Origin: an uncultured Flavobacteriaceae bacterium | GTDB lineage: Bacteria; Bacteroidota; Bacteroidia; Flavobacteriales; Flavobacteriaceae | DNA: 64,000 nt | NCBI GenBank assembly: GCA_947500385.1 | Contig: CANMSA010000015.1 | Location: 1-64,000, forward strand | Direction: 5' to 3' | Shown here: in pieces, positions 32,383-41,311 of the stretch | Numbering within the stretch: the first letter of the stretch is position 1 | Layout: each line of letters begins with the position of its first letter | Made by a program: the position numbers and the translations under genes | The notes under the pieces: model-generated | The model's database searches: none | What the model saw: only the letters and a program-made list of their open reading frames with translations | What the model was told of the DNA's origin: nothing

Positions 32383-33963
32383 TTAATTGCAGTTCACCGT
32401 GGCAACGGTTATCTTGAACACCCCGTCCGCCTCATAACAGCGCTCCGAGGTATAATACCCAACATTGAACTCTCCGAGCCTTCTCCATACAAAGGCATCT
32501 TGAAATTCGAATTCGATTTCCACATCATGCGCCCCATTTGGAGGGCTTTTGATCGACCTCTTGTTTTGACTGACCTCCGTAAAACCTCCGTTTACACTAT
32601 TATTGGTACCGGCACTTTTGTAAATAAAGCGATAACGGATATCGTAGACCGAATTGTTTTCCACAACGGCATTTTCATGGTCGAAGTTAAAACTCCCACA
32701 GTTTTCGACACGATAATCGGTGGTGTACCCCATTTTTGCCAAGGAATTATCTTTTAGATAACGAATGGTATAGGCAATGGGAACTCCCGGATTATTACGG
32801 CTGTATACCGCGTTTTCGCCCGTCAATATATAATTTAGGGAGCCGGGGCCTTCTTCGATGTTTGCCGAATTAATGGCCTCGGAAGCCACCTCTGCGTTGC
32901 CCCCTATGGTCACGATGGTAATGCTGGAATTTTTAAGGACCGCGTCGTATTGGGAATTGACTGTTCCGGTTCCTGAAGCGCCACTGGCATACTCCATCAC
33001 GGCATCCAACGAAATAGAGGTATCGGTATTGGTCGACTCCATCCGCATCATGATAATGCGCCCATAGGAAACGGATTGTATGTATGCTGGGGGGGCCTCC
33101 GAAGAAACGGCCGCGGATACCTGGGCCGCCGTTACATCCGGACCAAATACACTGGCCGGGTCATTGGTTTTTGGCGTATCCATGGTCACGGTATAAAACA
33201 CCTGCTTAAAGGCGATGGTAGCCACACGTCGTACGGTGGTGCTTTCGTACTCAAATTGGGAGGCCACGGAACCGGTCGCCCATTCCAAATTCAACCCTAC
33301 ATCCAAGCTCAGTTGTTTTGAACTATAAGAGTTCGCCACCTGGTAGGTCGAGTTGGACGCATTTACATACCCGTCTTGGTAGGCATTGGCATTCCACCAC
33401 TCCAATGAATTGTCAATGCCCGTTTGTACTTCGGAATTTTTGGAAGGGTCTTGCACGACGATGGTTCCCTGCTCCCCTATTCCCGGTAAATCTACTCGTA
33501 AAGTGGCCGGGGAACGATCTAGGTTCAATGGGTCGGGCGCCCCGTCCAACATGCCCTGGTTCCCAACTACCAGGGCTCCGGGATATACGATACCGTTGGT
33601 GGGGCGCAGAATGGCGACGTCATCAAAGTTCGATTCCATGTTGTAATCCTCGGTCTTGCAAGTGGAAATGATGCCCTGTACCGGACCGGTCGTATTGTTG
33701 CGTTCGTCCGTTTTCGTCTTCACAGAAGGGGCGCCTCCGGTATCCTGTACATTTAGAAGGTCTTCAGGGTTGTATGAAAGATTGGCGATAATACTGTTAA
33801 TGTCCTCCGCTTCCGGGTTTTCAATTGGTCCGGACACCGGGTCTGTCCCGGGATCTACGCCCGGGTCCGGGTCTCCCTTACTACAGGAGCTTACAAAAAT
33901 CAATACTAGGATGCTTAAGAACAAACTGGCCAATCGTTTGGGTGTTACTTGTTTTGCTTTCAT
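32383..33963 (-). CDS. Divergent cholesterol-dependent-cytolysin-like lipoprotein
   Basis: A 526-residue lipoprotein: lipobox 'FVSSC' (Cys27), then an acidic Gly/Pro linker (residues 30-50). The rest aligns by motif with thiol-activated cytolysins: 'IVYPGALVVGNQGML' (125-139), 'SPATLRVDLPGIG' (151-163), 'QVFYTVTMDTPK' (254-265), 'PPAYIQSVSYGR' (291-302) and 'NPGVPIAYTIRYLKDN' (391-406). Domain 4 spans about 430-526 but its undecapeptide lacks the Cys: the equivalent is 'DAFVWRRLGEF' (489-499), and the Thr-Leu cholesterol dyad is not visible. So pore-forming fold is likely, cholesterol recognition unlikely. It is divergent from the TPR-HTH regulator at 34275. Similar proteins are known in Elizabethkingia. 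Confidence 0.85.
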   Translation of the reverse strand: MKAKQVTPKRLASLFLSILVLIFVSSCSKGDPDPGVDPGTDPVSGPIENPEAEDINSIIANLSYNPEDLLNVQDTGGAPSVKTKTDERNNTTGPVQGIISTCKTEDYNMESNFDDVAILRPTNGIVYPGALVVGNQGMLDGAPDPLNLDRSPATLRVDLPGIGEQGTIVVQDPSKNSEVQTGIDNSLEWWNANAYQDGYVNASNSTYQVANSYSSKQLSLDVGLNLEWATGSVASQFEYESTTVRRVATIAFKQVFYTVTMDTPKTNDPASVFGPDVTAAQVSAAVSSEAPPAYIQSVSYGRIIMMRMESTNTDTSISLDAVMEYASGASGTGTVNSQYDAVLKNSSITIVTIGGNAEVASEAINSANIEEGPGSLNYILTGENAVYSRNNPGVPIAYTIRYLKDNSLAKMGYTTDYRVENCGSFNFDHENAVVENNSVYDIRYRFIYKSAGTNNSVNGGFTEVSQNKRSIKSPPNGAHDVEIEFEFQDAFVWRRLGEFNVGYYTSERCYEADGVFKITVATVNCN

Positions 33964-33993
33964 AATTTTTTTGGTTTAAAAGATTCAACGGGT

Positions 33994-34001
33994 CAAAACT
34001 A
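33994..34001 (-). promoter_or_regulatory. -7 box of the CDC-like gene
   Basis: Read leftward, TAGTTTTG matches TAnnTTTG in full, 30 nt before the ATG at 33963. No good -33 box. The repeat at 34034-34050 lies just upstream. Confidence 0.6.
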
Positions 34002-34033
34002 TCTGCAAATCAAGGTGCTGCCTAATTTTGTCC

Positions 34034-34050
34034 ATGGACAAAGTATGGAC
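34034..34050. promoter_or_regulatory. Direct repeat ATGGAC-N5-ATGGAC, CDC-proximal
   Basis: ATGGACAAAGTATGGAC: two ATGGAC half-sites 11 bp apart (one helical turn). The left half is part of the palindrome GTCCATGGAC. It is centred about 54 bp upstream of the predicted start of transcription of the cytolysin-like gene, a normal place for an activator. A single extra ATGGAC lies at 34080-34085. Confidence 0.5.
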
Positions 34051-34178
34051 AGCATTGCCCATACCCCCCTTTAAACAGCATGGACATCGCTCTTTGGCAA
34101 AAAAGCATCAATCCTTGATAATCCCTTTAAAATAAGCGTCTAAGCGAATTATTGACTTTTTGGAAAAGGCTATTTCGG

Positions 34179-34195
34179 ATGGACATTGTATGGAC
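34179..34195. promoter_or_regulatory. Direct repeat ATGGAC-N5-ATGGAC, regulator-proximal
   Basis: ATGGACATTGTATGGAC, 15/17 identical to the copy at 34034. It lies about 60 bp upstream of the likely start of the TPR-HTH gene (best -7 box TATAATTG at 34236-34243, one mismatch). Confidence 0.5.
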
Positions 34196-34274
34196 CAGGG
34201 GCTTTTTCTGCTATTCAAAGCACTTTCAAGAGTTCTATAATTGCCGTATTTTAACTTCATCAAACCCAACCGAT

Positions 34275-36155
34275 ATGAAATCAATACGTCACTTTGTACC
34301 CATGTTCCTATTTCCCATAACAATGCTGTTCGGACAAAATCAAGAAAAAATAGATAGCTTGTTAAAGGTGTACGAAAATCACCAGGAAGATACCTTAAAG
34401 GTGAAAACACTGAATTTAGTGTTTGATGAGTACATGTATAAAGATTGGGATATCGCGTTGACATATGCGCAAAAAGAATTCGAATTAGCCAAAAGAATCG
34501 ATTACCAAGAAGGGATAGGAAAAGGTCATTTGCACATTGGTATGGCCTATTACTTTCTTGACAAGATGGATTCTACAAGAATACGATTTGATAACGCTCT
34601 TGCCATCTTCACTAAAATTGACGCTCATTTTTTAAGGGCAACCGCTTACCGGAATTACTCTATAATTGAATATGAAAATGGAAATTATGACAAAGCATTA
34701 AAAATTCTTGACAACAGTATCGATTTATTTAGTAACAAATTGAACGATTCCATCGGTTTAGCTATTTCCCATGAAACAAAGAGCAAGGTTTACATTGCCA
34801 AGGGAAATTACAAACTTGCTTTGCAGAACGCTTTAAGCTGCCTTCGAATCCTAGAAAAAGGGGATGATGCTTTTTATCATGCAAATGCATTATATAACAT
34901 GGGCTATGCTGAATTTTTTAACAAAAACTATCAAAAGAGCATAGACTATAATCAACGAGCCTTAGAGATATATCTTTCTAAAAATGAAACTTGGTGGGCA
35001 GCCCAGGCATATAATGATATTGGGAACAACTATTATTATTTAAACAACTTAGAGAAAGCTGATGAAAACCTCAAAAAGGCTGTTGAACTTTCGATAGAGG
35101 CAGCCGCAGAGTGGATAGAATGTACTTCAAAAGCTGGGCTGGGTAAAGTAAGGGTCGCTCAAAAACAATATGATGAAGCTGAAAGGTTATTTGATGAAAG
35201 TCTGTTAATCGCTACTAAATTGAATTTAAAAATTAAAATCATAGAAGTTGTCAACCACCAGGGTGAAGTGAACTTACTGAAGGAAAACAATGAAGAGGCC
35301 ATTCAGTACTTTAACCGATCCATCGCAATGGCAGATAGCATAGGTGCAAAGGAACAGCTTAAAGCAGGCTATGGATTCAGAGCTGAGGGCTATACAAAAC
35401 TGGGGAATTACAAATTGGCCAGTAGTGATAAGGAAAACTTAATTTCCATCAATGATTCTATTTACAGTGAAAAAAAATTACAGCAAATCGAAGAACTAAC
35501 AACCATCTACGAAACCGAAAAAATGGAAGCGGCCATCGCCTTGCAAGAGGAGGAAATCAAGACCCTGAATGAAAAGGCGAGAGCCGACAAATTGACCAAA
35601 GGCCTCTACGCCGGGGGAATGGCCTCTTTTGTCGCCATATCGGGGCTGTTGTTCTTTGGATTTCGACAACGGATTAAAAAGAATCGCATCGCTAGGGAAA
35701 AACAAGAAGAAATCTATCGGCAAGAAATCGCACATAAACAGAAGGAACTCGCCAGCCAAACCCTGCATTTGGTGCAGAAGAACACCTTTATACAGGAACT
35801 GATGGAAAATCTGGAGAAAATTAAAAACTCCCCTGAGAAGTTCAAAGTAGAATTCCGAAGAATCGTCATGCTATTGAAAAAAGAGAACGCTTCAGACAAG
35901 GATTGGGAGGTATTCAAGACCTATTTCGCCGATGTGCACAACGATTTTGACCAGAAGCTGCGCACCCTGTATGCCGATATTTCCGAAAAGGAAATTCGTT
36001 TGGCCGCCTTTTTACGTATGAACCTTACCACCAAAGAAATTGCCGCCACCTTAAATGTACTACCCGATAGCATCCTCAAATCCAAGTATCGATTAAAAAA
36101 GAAATTGAGTCTGGACAAAGAGACCGATTTGACCGGTTTCTTAAATACATTATAA
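34275..36155 (+). CDS. Membrane-spanning TPR-HTH transcriptional regulator
   Basis: A 626-residue protein starting at 34275 with a signal peptide ('MLFGQ'). Residues 30-400 are tandem TPR repeats (e.g. 'GIGKGHLHIGMAYYFLDKMDSTR', 'AQAYNDIGNNYYYLNNLEKADENLKKA'), followed by a coiled coil, one membrane helix at about 442-462 ('GGMASFVAISGLLFFGF'), a second coiled coil, and a LuxR-like HTH at about 560-620 ('ISEKEIRLAAFLRMNLTTKEIAATLNVLPDSILKSKYRLKKKL'). So TPRs face the periplasm and the HTH the cytoplasm. This is a one-step signal design common in Flavobacteria. The divergent cytolysin-like gene is the likely target. The first half is more AT-rich than neighbours. Confidence 0.85.
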   Translation: MKSIRHFVPMFLFPITMLFGQNQEKIDSLLKVYENHQEDTLKVKTLNLVFDEYMYKDWDIALTYAQKEFELAKRIDYQEGIGKGHLHIGMAYYFLDKMDSTRIRFDNALAIFTKIDAHFLRATAYRNYSIIEYENGNYDKALKILDNSIDLFSNKLNDSIGLAISHETKSKVYIAKGNYKLALQNALSCLRILEKGDDAFYHANALYNMGYAEFFNKNYQKSIDYNQRALEIYLSKNETWWAAQAYNDIGNNYYYLNNLEKADENLKKAVELSIEAAAEWIECTSKAGLGKVRVAQKQYDEAERLFDESLLIATKLNLKIKIIEVVNHQGEVNLLKENNEEAIQYFNRSIAMADSIGAKEQLKAGYGFRAEGYTKLGNYKLASSDKENLISINDSIYSEKKLQQIEELTTIYETEKMEAAIALQEEEIKTLNEKARADKLTKGLYAGGMASFVAISGLLFFGFRQRIKKNRIAREKQEEIYRQEIAHKQKELASQTLHLVQKNTFIQELMENLEKIKNSPEKFKVEFRRIVMLLKKENASDKDWEVFKTYFADVHNDFDQKLRTLYADISEKEIRLAAFLRMNLTTKEIAATLNVLPDSILKSKYRLKKKLSLDKETDLTGFLNTL

Positions 36156-36182
36156 AGTTTAGGTCTTGATTTTACCCTGACG

Positions 36183-36190
36183 TATCTTTG
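36183..36190 (+). promoter_or_regulatory. -7 box giving a leaderless transcript
   Basis: TATCTTTG fits TAnnTTTG in full and ends only 4 nt before the GTG start at 36195, so transcription should begin at or next to the start codon. Confidence 0.5.
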
Positions 36191-36194
36191 TATT

Positions 36195-36602
36195 GTGGAA
36201 AAAGGAAAAAAAATAATCTTGTTTGACGGGGTGTGCAACCTTTGCAATAGCTCCATTCAGTTCGTTATCAGACACGACCGTGAAGATTTATTCCGCTATG
36301 CGGCCCTGCAAAGCGACGTGGGCCAACAACTGTTATCGGAGCGAAATATCGACACAAATAATGTTGATTCCATTATATTGATCGAACCGGGAGTCGCCTT
36401 CTACATCAAATCGGATGCTGCCTTGCAAATAGGGGGAAATTTAAAAGGGTATCGAACCATTTCTAAATTTTTGAATCTGATTCCCAAAGGTTTACGTAAT
36501 ATCGTATACGATTTTGTGGCGCGTAATCGGTACCGCTGGTATGGTAAAAAAGACCATTGTATGATTCCTACTCCCGAACTTACGGCCAAATTCCTATCCT
36601 GA
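36195..36602 (+). CDS. DCC-family thiol-disulfide oxidoreductase-like protein (DUF393)
   Basis: A 135-residue protein beginning at GTG. It has the DCC motif 'LFDGVCNLCNSSIQFV' at residues 9-24, where the CxxC-type cysteine pair follows the Asp, then 'FRYAALQSD', 'GYRTISKFLNLIPKGLRNIVYDFVARNRYRWYGKKD' typical of DUF393. A thioredoxin-like role is assumed for the family but not proven. Its TGA meets the convergent gene's stop at TGATCA with no gap. No signal peptide. Confidence 0.85.
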   Translation: MEKGKKIILFDGVCNLCNSSIQFVIRHDREDLFRYAALQSDVGQQLLSERNIDTNNVDSIILIEPGVAFYIKSDAALQIGGNLKGYRTISKFLNLIPKGLRNIVYDFVARNRYRWYGKKDHCMIPTPELTAKFLS

Positions 36603-38453
36603 TCAGCGCAGATACCCCATGGTGTAGTACAGCACCAGTACCACACAAAAATTGTTGACAGCATGGAGTATAATACCCGTGAGTAGTCCCCCACTGCGCT
36701 TCGCCAAGTGGCCGGTTACAACACCAAAGAAAAAATAGAACACGAATAGTGTCAAATCAAAGTGAATCAACGCAAATAGCGTCGCCTGAAAGATGTTCGC
36801 AGCCACAAAACCCACCTGCTTCTCAACAGACCCCAATACAATACCCCTAAAAATAATCTCTTCATAGATGGGAACTATGACCGCCATTGATGAGGCCGCG
36901 ATGATAAACCCATAACCAGAAAGAATGGCCATAATTTCCCTTTTGGCACTTAACAGCGTCCCAATGCCGTTCCCTTCGCTCAAATCAATGAAAGTACCTA
37001 ATACGCGCAACAGAATTCCATTGAAAATCACAAAGCCGATTCCCAAGGAAAGCATGCGAAGTAGGCTTAGGTTCGATTTATATAGGTGTTGCAGCACATT
37101 CCTTTTAAGCAGCATTAGCGTTGCCATGCTCATAACGATCACATAAAACAACATGGTAGCCGCTATTTTTTTGGAATCTTCGCCTTCTTCTAACAGAAAC
37201 GAATTCCCTATTTCAAAAAAGTAATTGATCGTTGATTCATATTCAAAAACGATCAGGGTGATATACTGGGCAAAAAGGTATAGGAAACTAATCAGCCAAA
37301 AGTGCTTGGTACTCCAATTAAAATTCAATTGCGGTATAATCTTTACCGTGGTTCTTCGCAGAAGTACCCCTAAGCTATGCAAGGGCAGCACCCAGAGGTA
37401 GGGGATAAAAAAGAGCAGCACAATGGAAAGGATGAAATAGGAAAAGTGAATCAATTCGCTGGCATTCCAGCGCAGTAAGGGGGCCTTCAGTGCAATCTTT
37501 ATTCTTTTAATCCCAAAAAAATCATCATTACTATCCAACGCCTGCAAGCTGCGGTACGTCTGCAAGGCTATTTCCGGTTTTGAATATTCAAAATCGTGTT
37601 TAAACAGTTCTTGTAGCTTCTCGGTTTTATTCCACTCCTGCACAGTGTCTTGCACTAAAAAATCCCTGGCCATGCCATACTTCTTAAGGCCAGTCATAAC
37701 GGTGGCCATTTCATTCTTGTCAATAAAGGTAGAATCCTTTTCGGCAATGCTATTAAACAACTTCAACGCCTCTTGGGGTTCTTCGAGTTTTAGCAGGAGA
37801 TTTGCCTTTTGATTCAATATCCACTTGGCCGTGTCCTTGGCCAACCCTCTCATCAATACTTCTTTGGCAAGGGTAGGTTGCTCTTGGCGTCGATAAATTT
37901 TCGCCAGCGCCAACGAAAGGTCTAAGGTGTCATTTGCTTTCTGTGCCTTTAGGTAATAAGCAAGGGCAAAGTCATCATCGTCCTCTTGCGCATCGCCCAG
38001 CATCTTATAGATTACCGCCAATTGGGTGTTCGACCATATATCGTGATTCGCATTGATGGTTTCCTCGGCTTTTAACAGTACTTCCATCCGTTCCTCCCCA
38101 TATAGCTGCTCTGCCCTATAAATAAGTACTCCTGGGTGAAGGGGGTATTTTTCATACAGCGCCTCGATACACGCCTCGGTTTCCTCATACTTTAGGTTGT
38201 AATCCTCATAGGCATCCCAATATGCGTTGCCAATAAACTTACATCGTTCTATTTGAGCGATAATATTATTTGGGTGTCGACGGATGAAAGCGTCGTAATC
38301 TGCAAGGATCTGGATAAAGTTTGAATCCTTTGCATTGGTAAGTTGGTTTACAAAAAAAGAATGACTATCGGCACTCCCCTTCACCGGGCTGGTTTGGGCT
38401 AAAAGGAATGGGCCTAAAAGAAGAAAAAAAACAATGCGTATCGGTTGCAACAT
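36603..38453 (-). CDS. TPR domain fused to CPBP intramembrane protease
   Basis: A 616-residue protein. It has a signal-like start (cleavage near 'FLLAQ'), a helical TPR-like region at residues 35-330 ('PHPGVLIYRAEQLYGEERMEVLLKAEETI', 'LSLALAKIYRRQEQPTLAKEVL'), and then eight hydrophobic helices. The protease motifs of the CPBP (CAAX/Abi) family are in order: 'EEIIFRG' (about 536), 'LFALIHFDL' and 'HAVNN'. CPBP enzymes cut within membranes; the TPR part would sit in the periplasm and capture a partner. Most CPBP proteins have only the membrane half. Function unknown; the catalytic Glu-Glu, Arg, His and Asn are all present. Confidence 0.85.
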   Translation of the reverse strand: MLQPIRIVFFLLLGPFLLAQTSPVKGSADSHSFFVNQLTNAKDSNFIQILADYDAFIRRHPNNIIAQIERCKFIGNAYWDAYEDYNLKYEETEACIEALYEKYPLHPGVLIYRAEQLYGEERMEVLLKAEETINANHDIWSNTQLAVIYKMLGDAQEDDDDFALAYYLKAQKANDTLDLSLALAKIYRRQEQPTLAKEVLMRGLAKDTAKWILNQKANLLLKLEEPQEALKLFNSIAEKDSTFIDKNEMATVMTGLKKYGMARDFLVQDTVQEWNKTEKLQELFKHDFEYSKPEIALQTYRSLQALDSNDDFFGIKRIKIALKAPLLRWNASELIHFSYFILSIVLLFFIPYLWVLPLHSLGVLLRRTTVKIIPQLNFNWSTKHFWLISFLYLFAQYITLIVFEYESTINYFFEIGNSFLLEEGEDSKKIAATMLFYVIVMSMATLMLLKRNVLQHLYKSNLSLLRMLSLGIGFVIFNGILLRVLGTFIDLSEGNGIGTLLSAKREIMAILSGYGFIIAASSMAVIVPIYEEIIFRGIVLGSVEKQVGFVAANIFQATLFALIHFDLTLFVFYFFFGVVTGHLAKRSGGLLTGIILHAVNNFCVVLVLYYTMGYLR

Positions 38454-38611
38454 TATAGGTTGGTGGTATTCTGTAATGGTATGTAAGCCTCACAAACATC
38501 AGAAACTTATCAAAAGTGTGCGATTGCTCATTGAAAAGTAGCTTTCAAACAATGCCCATTGCACCTTTGTAGATGCGAAGGTAGGTTTATGCAAACTTTA
38601 AAACAACAACT

Positions 38612-40711
38612 ATGAAAAAAGTACTACTCCTTCTACTACTGTTCCCGATGCTCTTGCTCGGCAACAATGACCCTCGATTGCCTTCAAAAATAACGGCAGT
38701 AACCGTATTTTTGAGCGGGGCACAAATAACTCGCACGGCGGTTTGCAACCTGAAAGCAGGTACCTCGGAAATTACATTGGGGGGCTTATCTACCAAAATA
38801 GATGAAAACAGTATTCAATTGGCTGGTTTGAAAGCGGTATCCATACTTTCCATGGATTACGATATCAATTATTTGCCCGCTACCGAAAATCCAGAAGAAG
38901 TAGCTCCCTTGGAATTGCGGATTACGGAAAATGAAACCAATATCGCGCTTTTAAAAAATACCATTTCGGGGCTAGAGGAGGAAGAACAGGTCATCTATGC
39001 CAATAGAACCGTAAGCAATCGTTTGCAAAACCTATCCCTGGAGAAAGTAAAAGAAATAAGCACCTACTACCGGAAGCGTATAACGGCAATCAAGAACGCC
39101 ATCTTTGCGGCCAACACGGAAATAAACAAACTGAACGAAGACACGCGAACGGTTCAAAAACAACTTGGAGAACTCAATAACCTTCCTGACTTGGAACAAG
39201 GAGAGCTTACGATTAAATTCGATGCGCCCGTGGCGACCAGTATAGCACTGCAACTCTCTTATCAAGTGCAAGATGCTGGGTGGATTCCGAATTATGATAT
39301 TAAATCCAACGATATGAACGCACCATTACAGCTATCATACAAGGCGCACGTATACCAAAAGACAGGGAATGATTGGGAAAATATAAAAATTACCCTATCG
39401 ACGGGTAATCCCACTATTAACGTTGCAAAACCTCATTTGGGCAGCAAGTATCTGAATTTCACGAATGGGTATCAACCAAAGAAGCGCAAAACGGCTATTC
39501 AAAAGCGCAAATACGTGTACAACCCGGCGGTCAAAAAAATTACAGGGGTAGTGACCGATGGATCCGGCCTTCCATTGCCAGGGACCAATGTGGTGGTCAA
39601 GGGCTCCAACAATGGTACGCAAACCGATTTTGATGGATATTTCTCCATTCAAGTAAGAGACGGTAACGAACTCTCTTTTTCGTATCTAGGGTTTCATGCG
39701 GAGACCATCCCGATTTACTCCTCGGTCATGAACGTACGTATGGAAGAGGATGTACAAACCTTGGATGAAGTAGTGGTTACTGCACAAGGGATTCGGAAAG
39801 AGAAACACGCTGTCGGGTATGCGGTTAGCACCGTTGCCGGTGAAAGGTTGCAAGGGCGCGCTAGCGGGGTTAAAATCCGAGGTGTTTCTTCCCCGCGTTG
39901 GAAATCCCCGAAAGTCTCCCCGAAACCACCATTGTATATTATTGATGGTGTGCCGGTAGCCGATTTCATAGCGGGCGATTTGGACGAGGGTGAAATACAA
40001 TCTATAGACGTGTTAAAGGGAGTGGATGCAGTTGCTTTATACGGCAGTAACGGTCACAATGGTGTGGTTGTAATTACCACCAAAAAAAGCATCGCCAAGG
40101 AAGATGCGACCAATACCCAATTCGTGATTAAAAAACCCTATAGCGTTGCCTCAGATAGCGATATAACCGCTATCGAGATCAATACCTTTACCTTGCAAGC
40201 AGCCTATGAATACTTTGCGGCGCCATTGGTAAACGAAAATGTTTTTTTGACCACGACTTTTAGTGATTGGGAACAATACCAATTGCTCCCTGGCGAAGCA
40301 AGTGTCTATTTCAAAGGGGGGTATGCAGGTAAAACAACTATAGACCCGTATACCACTCAAAAGGAAATGGTGGTCTCGCTTGGGATAGACCCCAACATCA
40401 CCGTCACCCGGAAGCAACAGAAAAATTTCAAAAGCAAATCGTTTGTCGGAGGAAATCGAATCTTGGATAGAACCTACGATATAGAGGTGAAGAACAATAA
40501 AACCGTTGCAGTGGATCTAAAGTTGATGGATCGTATCCCCATCTCCCAAAACAAAGAAATAAAACTAGACGATATTATCACGAACGATGCTGCATATGAA
40601 AAGGCCAAAGGGTTACTGACCTGGAAACTACAACTGAAAGCGAGGGAAACGACCAAAAAGCAGTTTTCCTTTCAAGTAAAGTACCCGAAGTACAAATACA
40701 TCTCCATTTAA
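38612..40711 (+). CDS. MuiA-like DUF4140/DUF4139 protein with inserted TonB-plug module
   Basis: A 699-residue exported protein (signal peptide 1-18). Residues 25-90 are the DUF4140 head ('KITAVTVFLSGAQITRTAV'), 100-190 a coiled coil, 205-275 the start of DUF4139 ('SYQVQDAGWIPNYDIK'). At about 310-345 a carboxypeptidase-regulatory-like domain begins ('ITGVVTDGSGLPLPGTNVVVKG'), then a TonB plug-like segment to about 490 ('LDEVVVTAQGI', 'PPLYIIDGVPV', 'IQSIDVLKGVDAVALYG', 'GVVVITTKK'). DUF4139 resumes to the end with 'RTYDIEVKNNKTVAVDLKLMDRIPISQNKEIKL'. No TonB barrel follows. The role is unknown; homologues are called mucoidy inhibitor A. Confidence 0.85.
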   Translation: MKKVLLLLLLFPMLLLGNNDPRLPSKITAVTVFLSGAQITRTAVCNLKAGTSEITLGGLSTKIDENSIQLAGLKAVSILSMDYDINYLPATENPEEVAPLELRITENETNIALLKNTISGLEEEEQVIYANRTVSNRLQNLSLEKVKEISTYYRKRITAIKNAIFAANTEINKLNEDTRTVQKQLGELNNLPDLEQGELTIKFDAPVATSIALQLSYQVQDAGWIPNYDIKSNDMNAPLQLSYKAHVYQKTGNDWENIKITLSTGNPTINVAKPHLGSKYLNFTNGYQPKKRKTAIQKRKYVYNPAVKKITGVVTDGSGLPLPGTNVVVKGSNNGTQTDFDGYFSIQVRDGNELSFSYLGFHAETIPIYSSVMNVRMEEDVQTLDEVVVTAQGIRKEKHAVGYAVSTVAGERLQGRASGVKIRGVSSPRWKSPKVSPKPPLYIIDGVPVADFIAGDLDEGEIQSIDVLKGVDAVALYGSNGHNGVVVITTKKSIAKEDATNTQFVIKKPYSVASDSDITAIEINTFTLQAAYEYFAAPLVNENVFLTTTFSDWEQYQLLPGEASVYFKGGYAGKTTIDPYTTQKEMVVSLGIDPNITVTRKQQKNFKSKSFVGGNRILDRTYDIEVKNNKTVAVDLKLMDRIPISQNKEIKLDDIITNDAAYEKAKGLLTWKLQLKARETTKKQFSFQVKYPKYKYISI

Positions 40712-40728
40712 TGCAGCCGGCTGAGAGC

Positions 40729-40769
40729 GGTCTTTACTCCGGTGATTGCCCCGAATGAAGACCTTTTTT
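40729..40769 (+). terminator. Probable terminator after the MuiA-like gene
   Basis: GGTCTT (40729-40734) pairs with AAGACC (40758-40763), with further imperfect pairing inside, and is followed by six T (40764-40769). Confidence 0.6.
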
Positions 40770-40979
40770 GCTATGCAAACGGAAGCCCCCGCCTCTATAA
40801 ATGACATAATACAGTCGGATATTGATTGTTTATGAAAAGGCAAATTCAAATGTACTTTTTCTACTATTAAACAACCGATTTGGAACAGAATTTGTAGTAT
40901 TTGTACTAGCCCCATTCCTACAGTTTCAACCAAAAAATTCTGTAAACCAACTATATTACAGCCAAATACCGCATCGTAA

Positions 40980-41288
40980 ATGAAGACCATCAAAAACTTG
41001 GAACGGCTACAACAACTACATAAGCTCATTAAGGCGGCAAGCACGGGAAGCCCGCTTGAGATATCCCAAAAAATGCGAATCAGCGAGCGAATGGTTTATC
41101 GCTTGATCGATCAACTAAAAAGTTTGGATGCGGTTATTCGATACAGCCGTAAAATAAGGAGCTACCACTACTCCGAACCGTTTCAATTGCATATTAGTAT
41201 TTCCGTGGCCGTGTCAAACAAACATACCGTTACCAAGTTGTATGACGGGAGTTATTTCGAGCAGCCTTTGAAAAATGAAACCAGTTGA
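40980..41288 (+). CDS. Small HTH DNA-binding protein
   Basis: A 102-residue protein. Residues 5-60 form a winged-helix HTH_11-like fold ('LEISQKMRISERMVYRLIDQLKSLDAVIRYSRKIRSYHY'), with recognition-helix residues around 'RMVYRLID'. The tail has strands that may form a small effector or dimer region. Such short HTH proteins occur singly in Flavobacteria. No target operator is visible. Position 270 nt after the MuiA-like gene does not show a link. Confidence 0.75.
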   Translation: MKTIKNLERLQQLHKLIKAASTGSPLEISQKMRISERMVYRLIDQLKSLDAVIRYSRKIRSYHYSEPFQLHISISVAVSNKHTVTKLYDGSYFEQPLKNETS

Positions 41289-41311
41289 TCGGTGCCTTTG
41301 AAAATAGTTGT

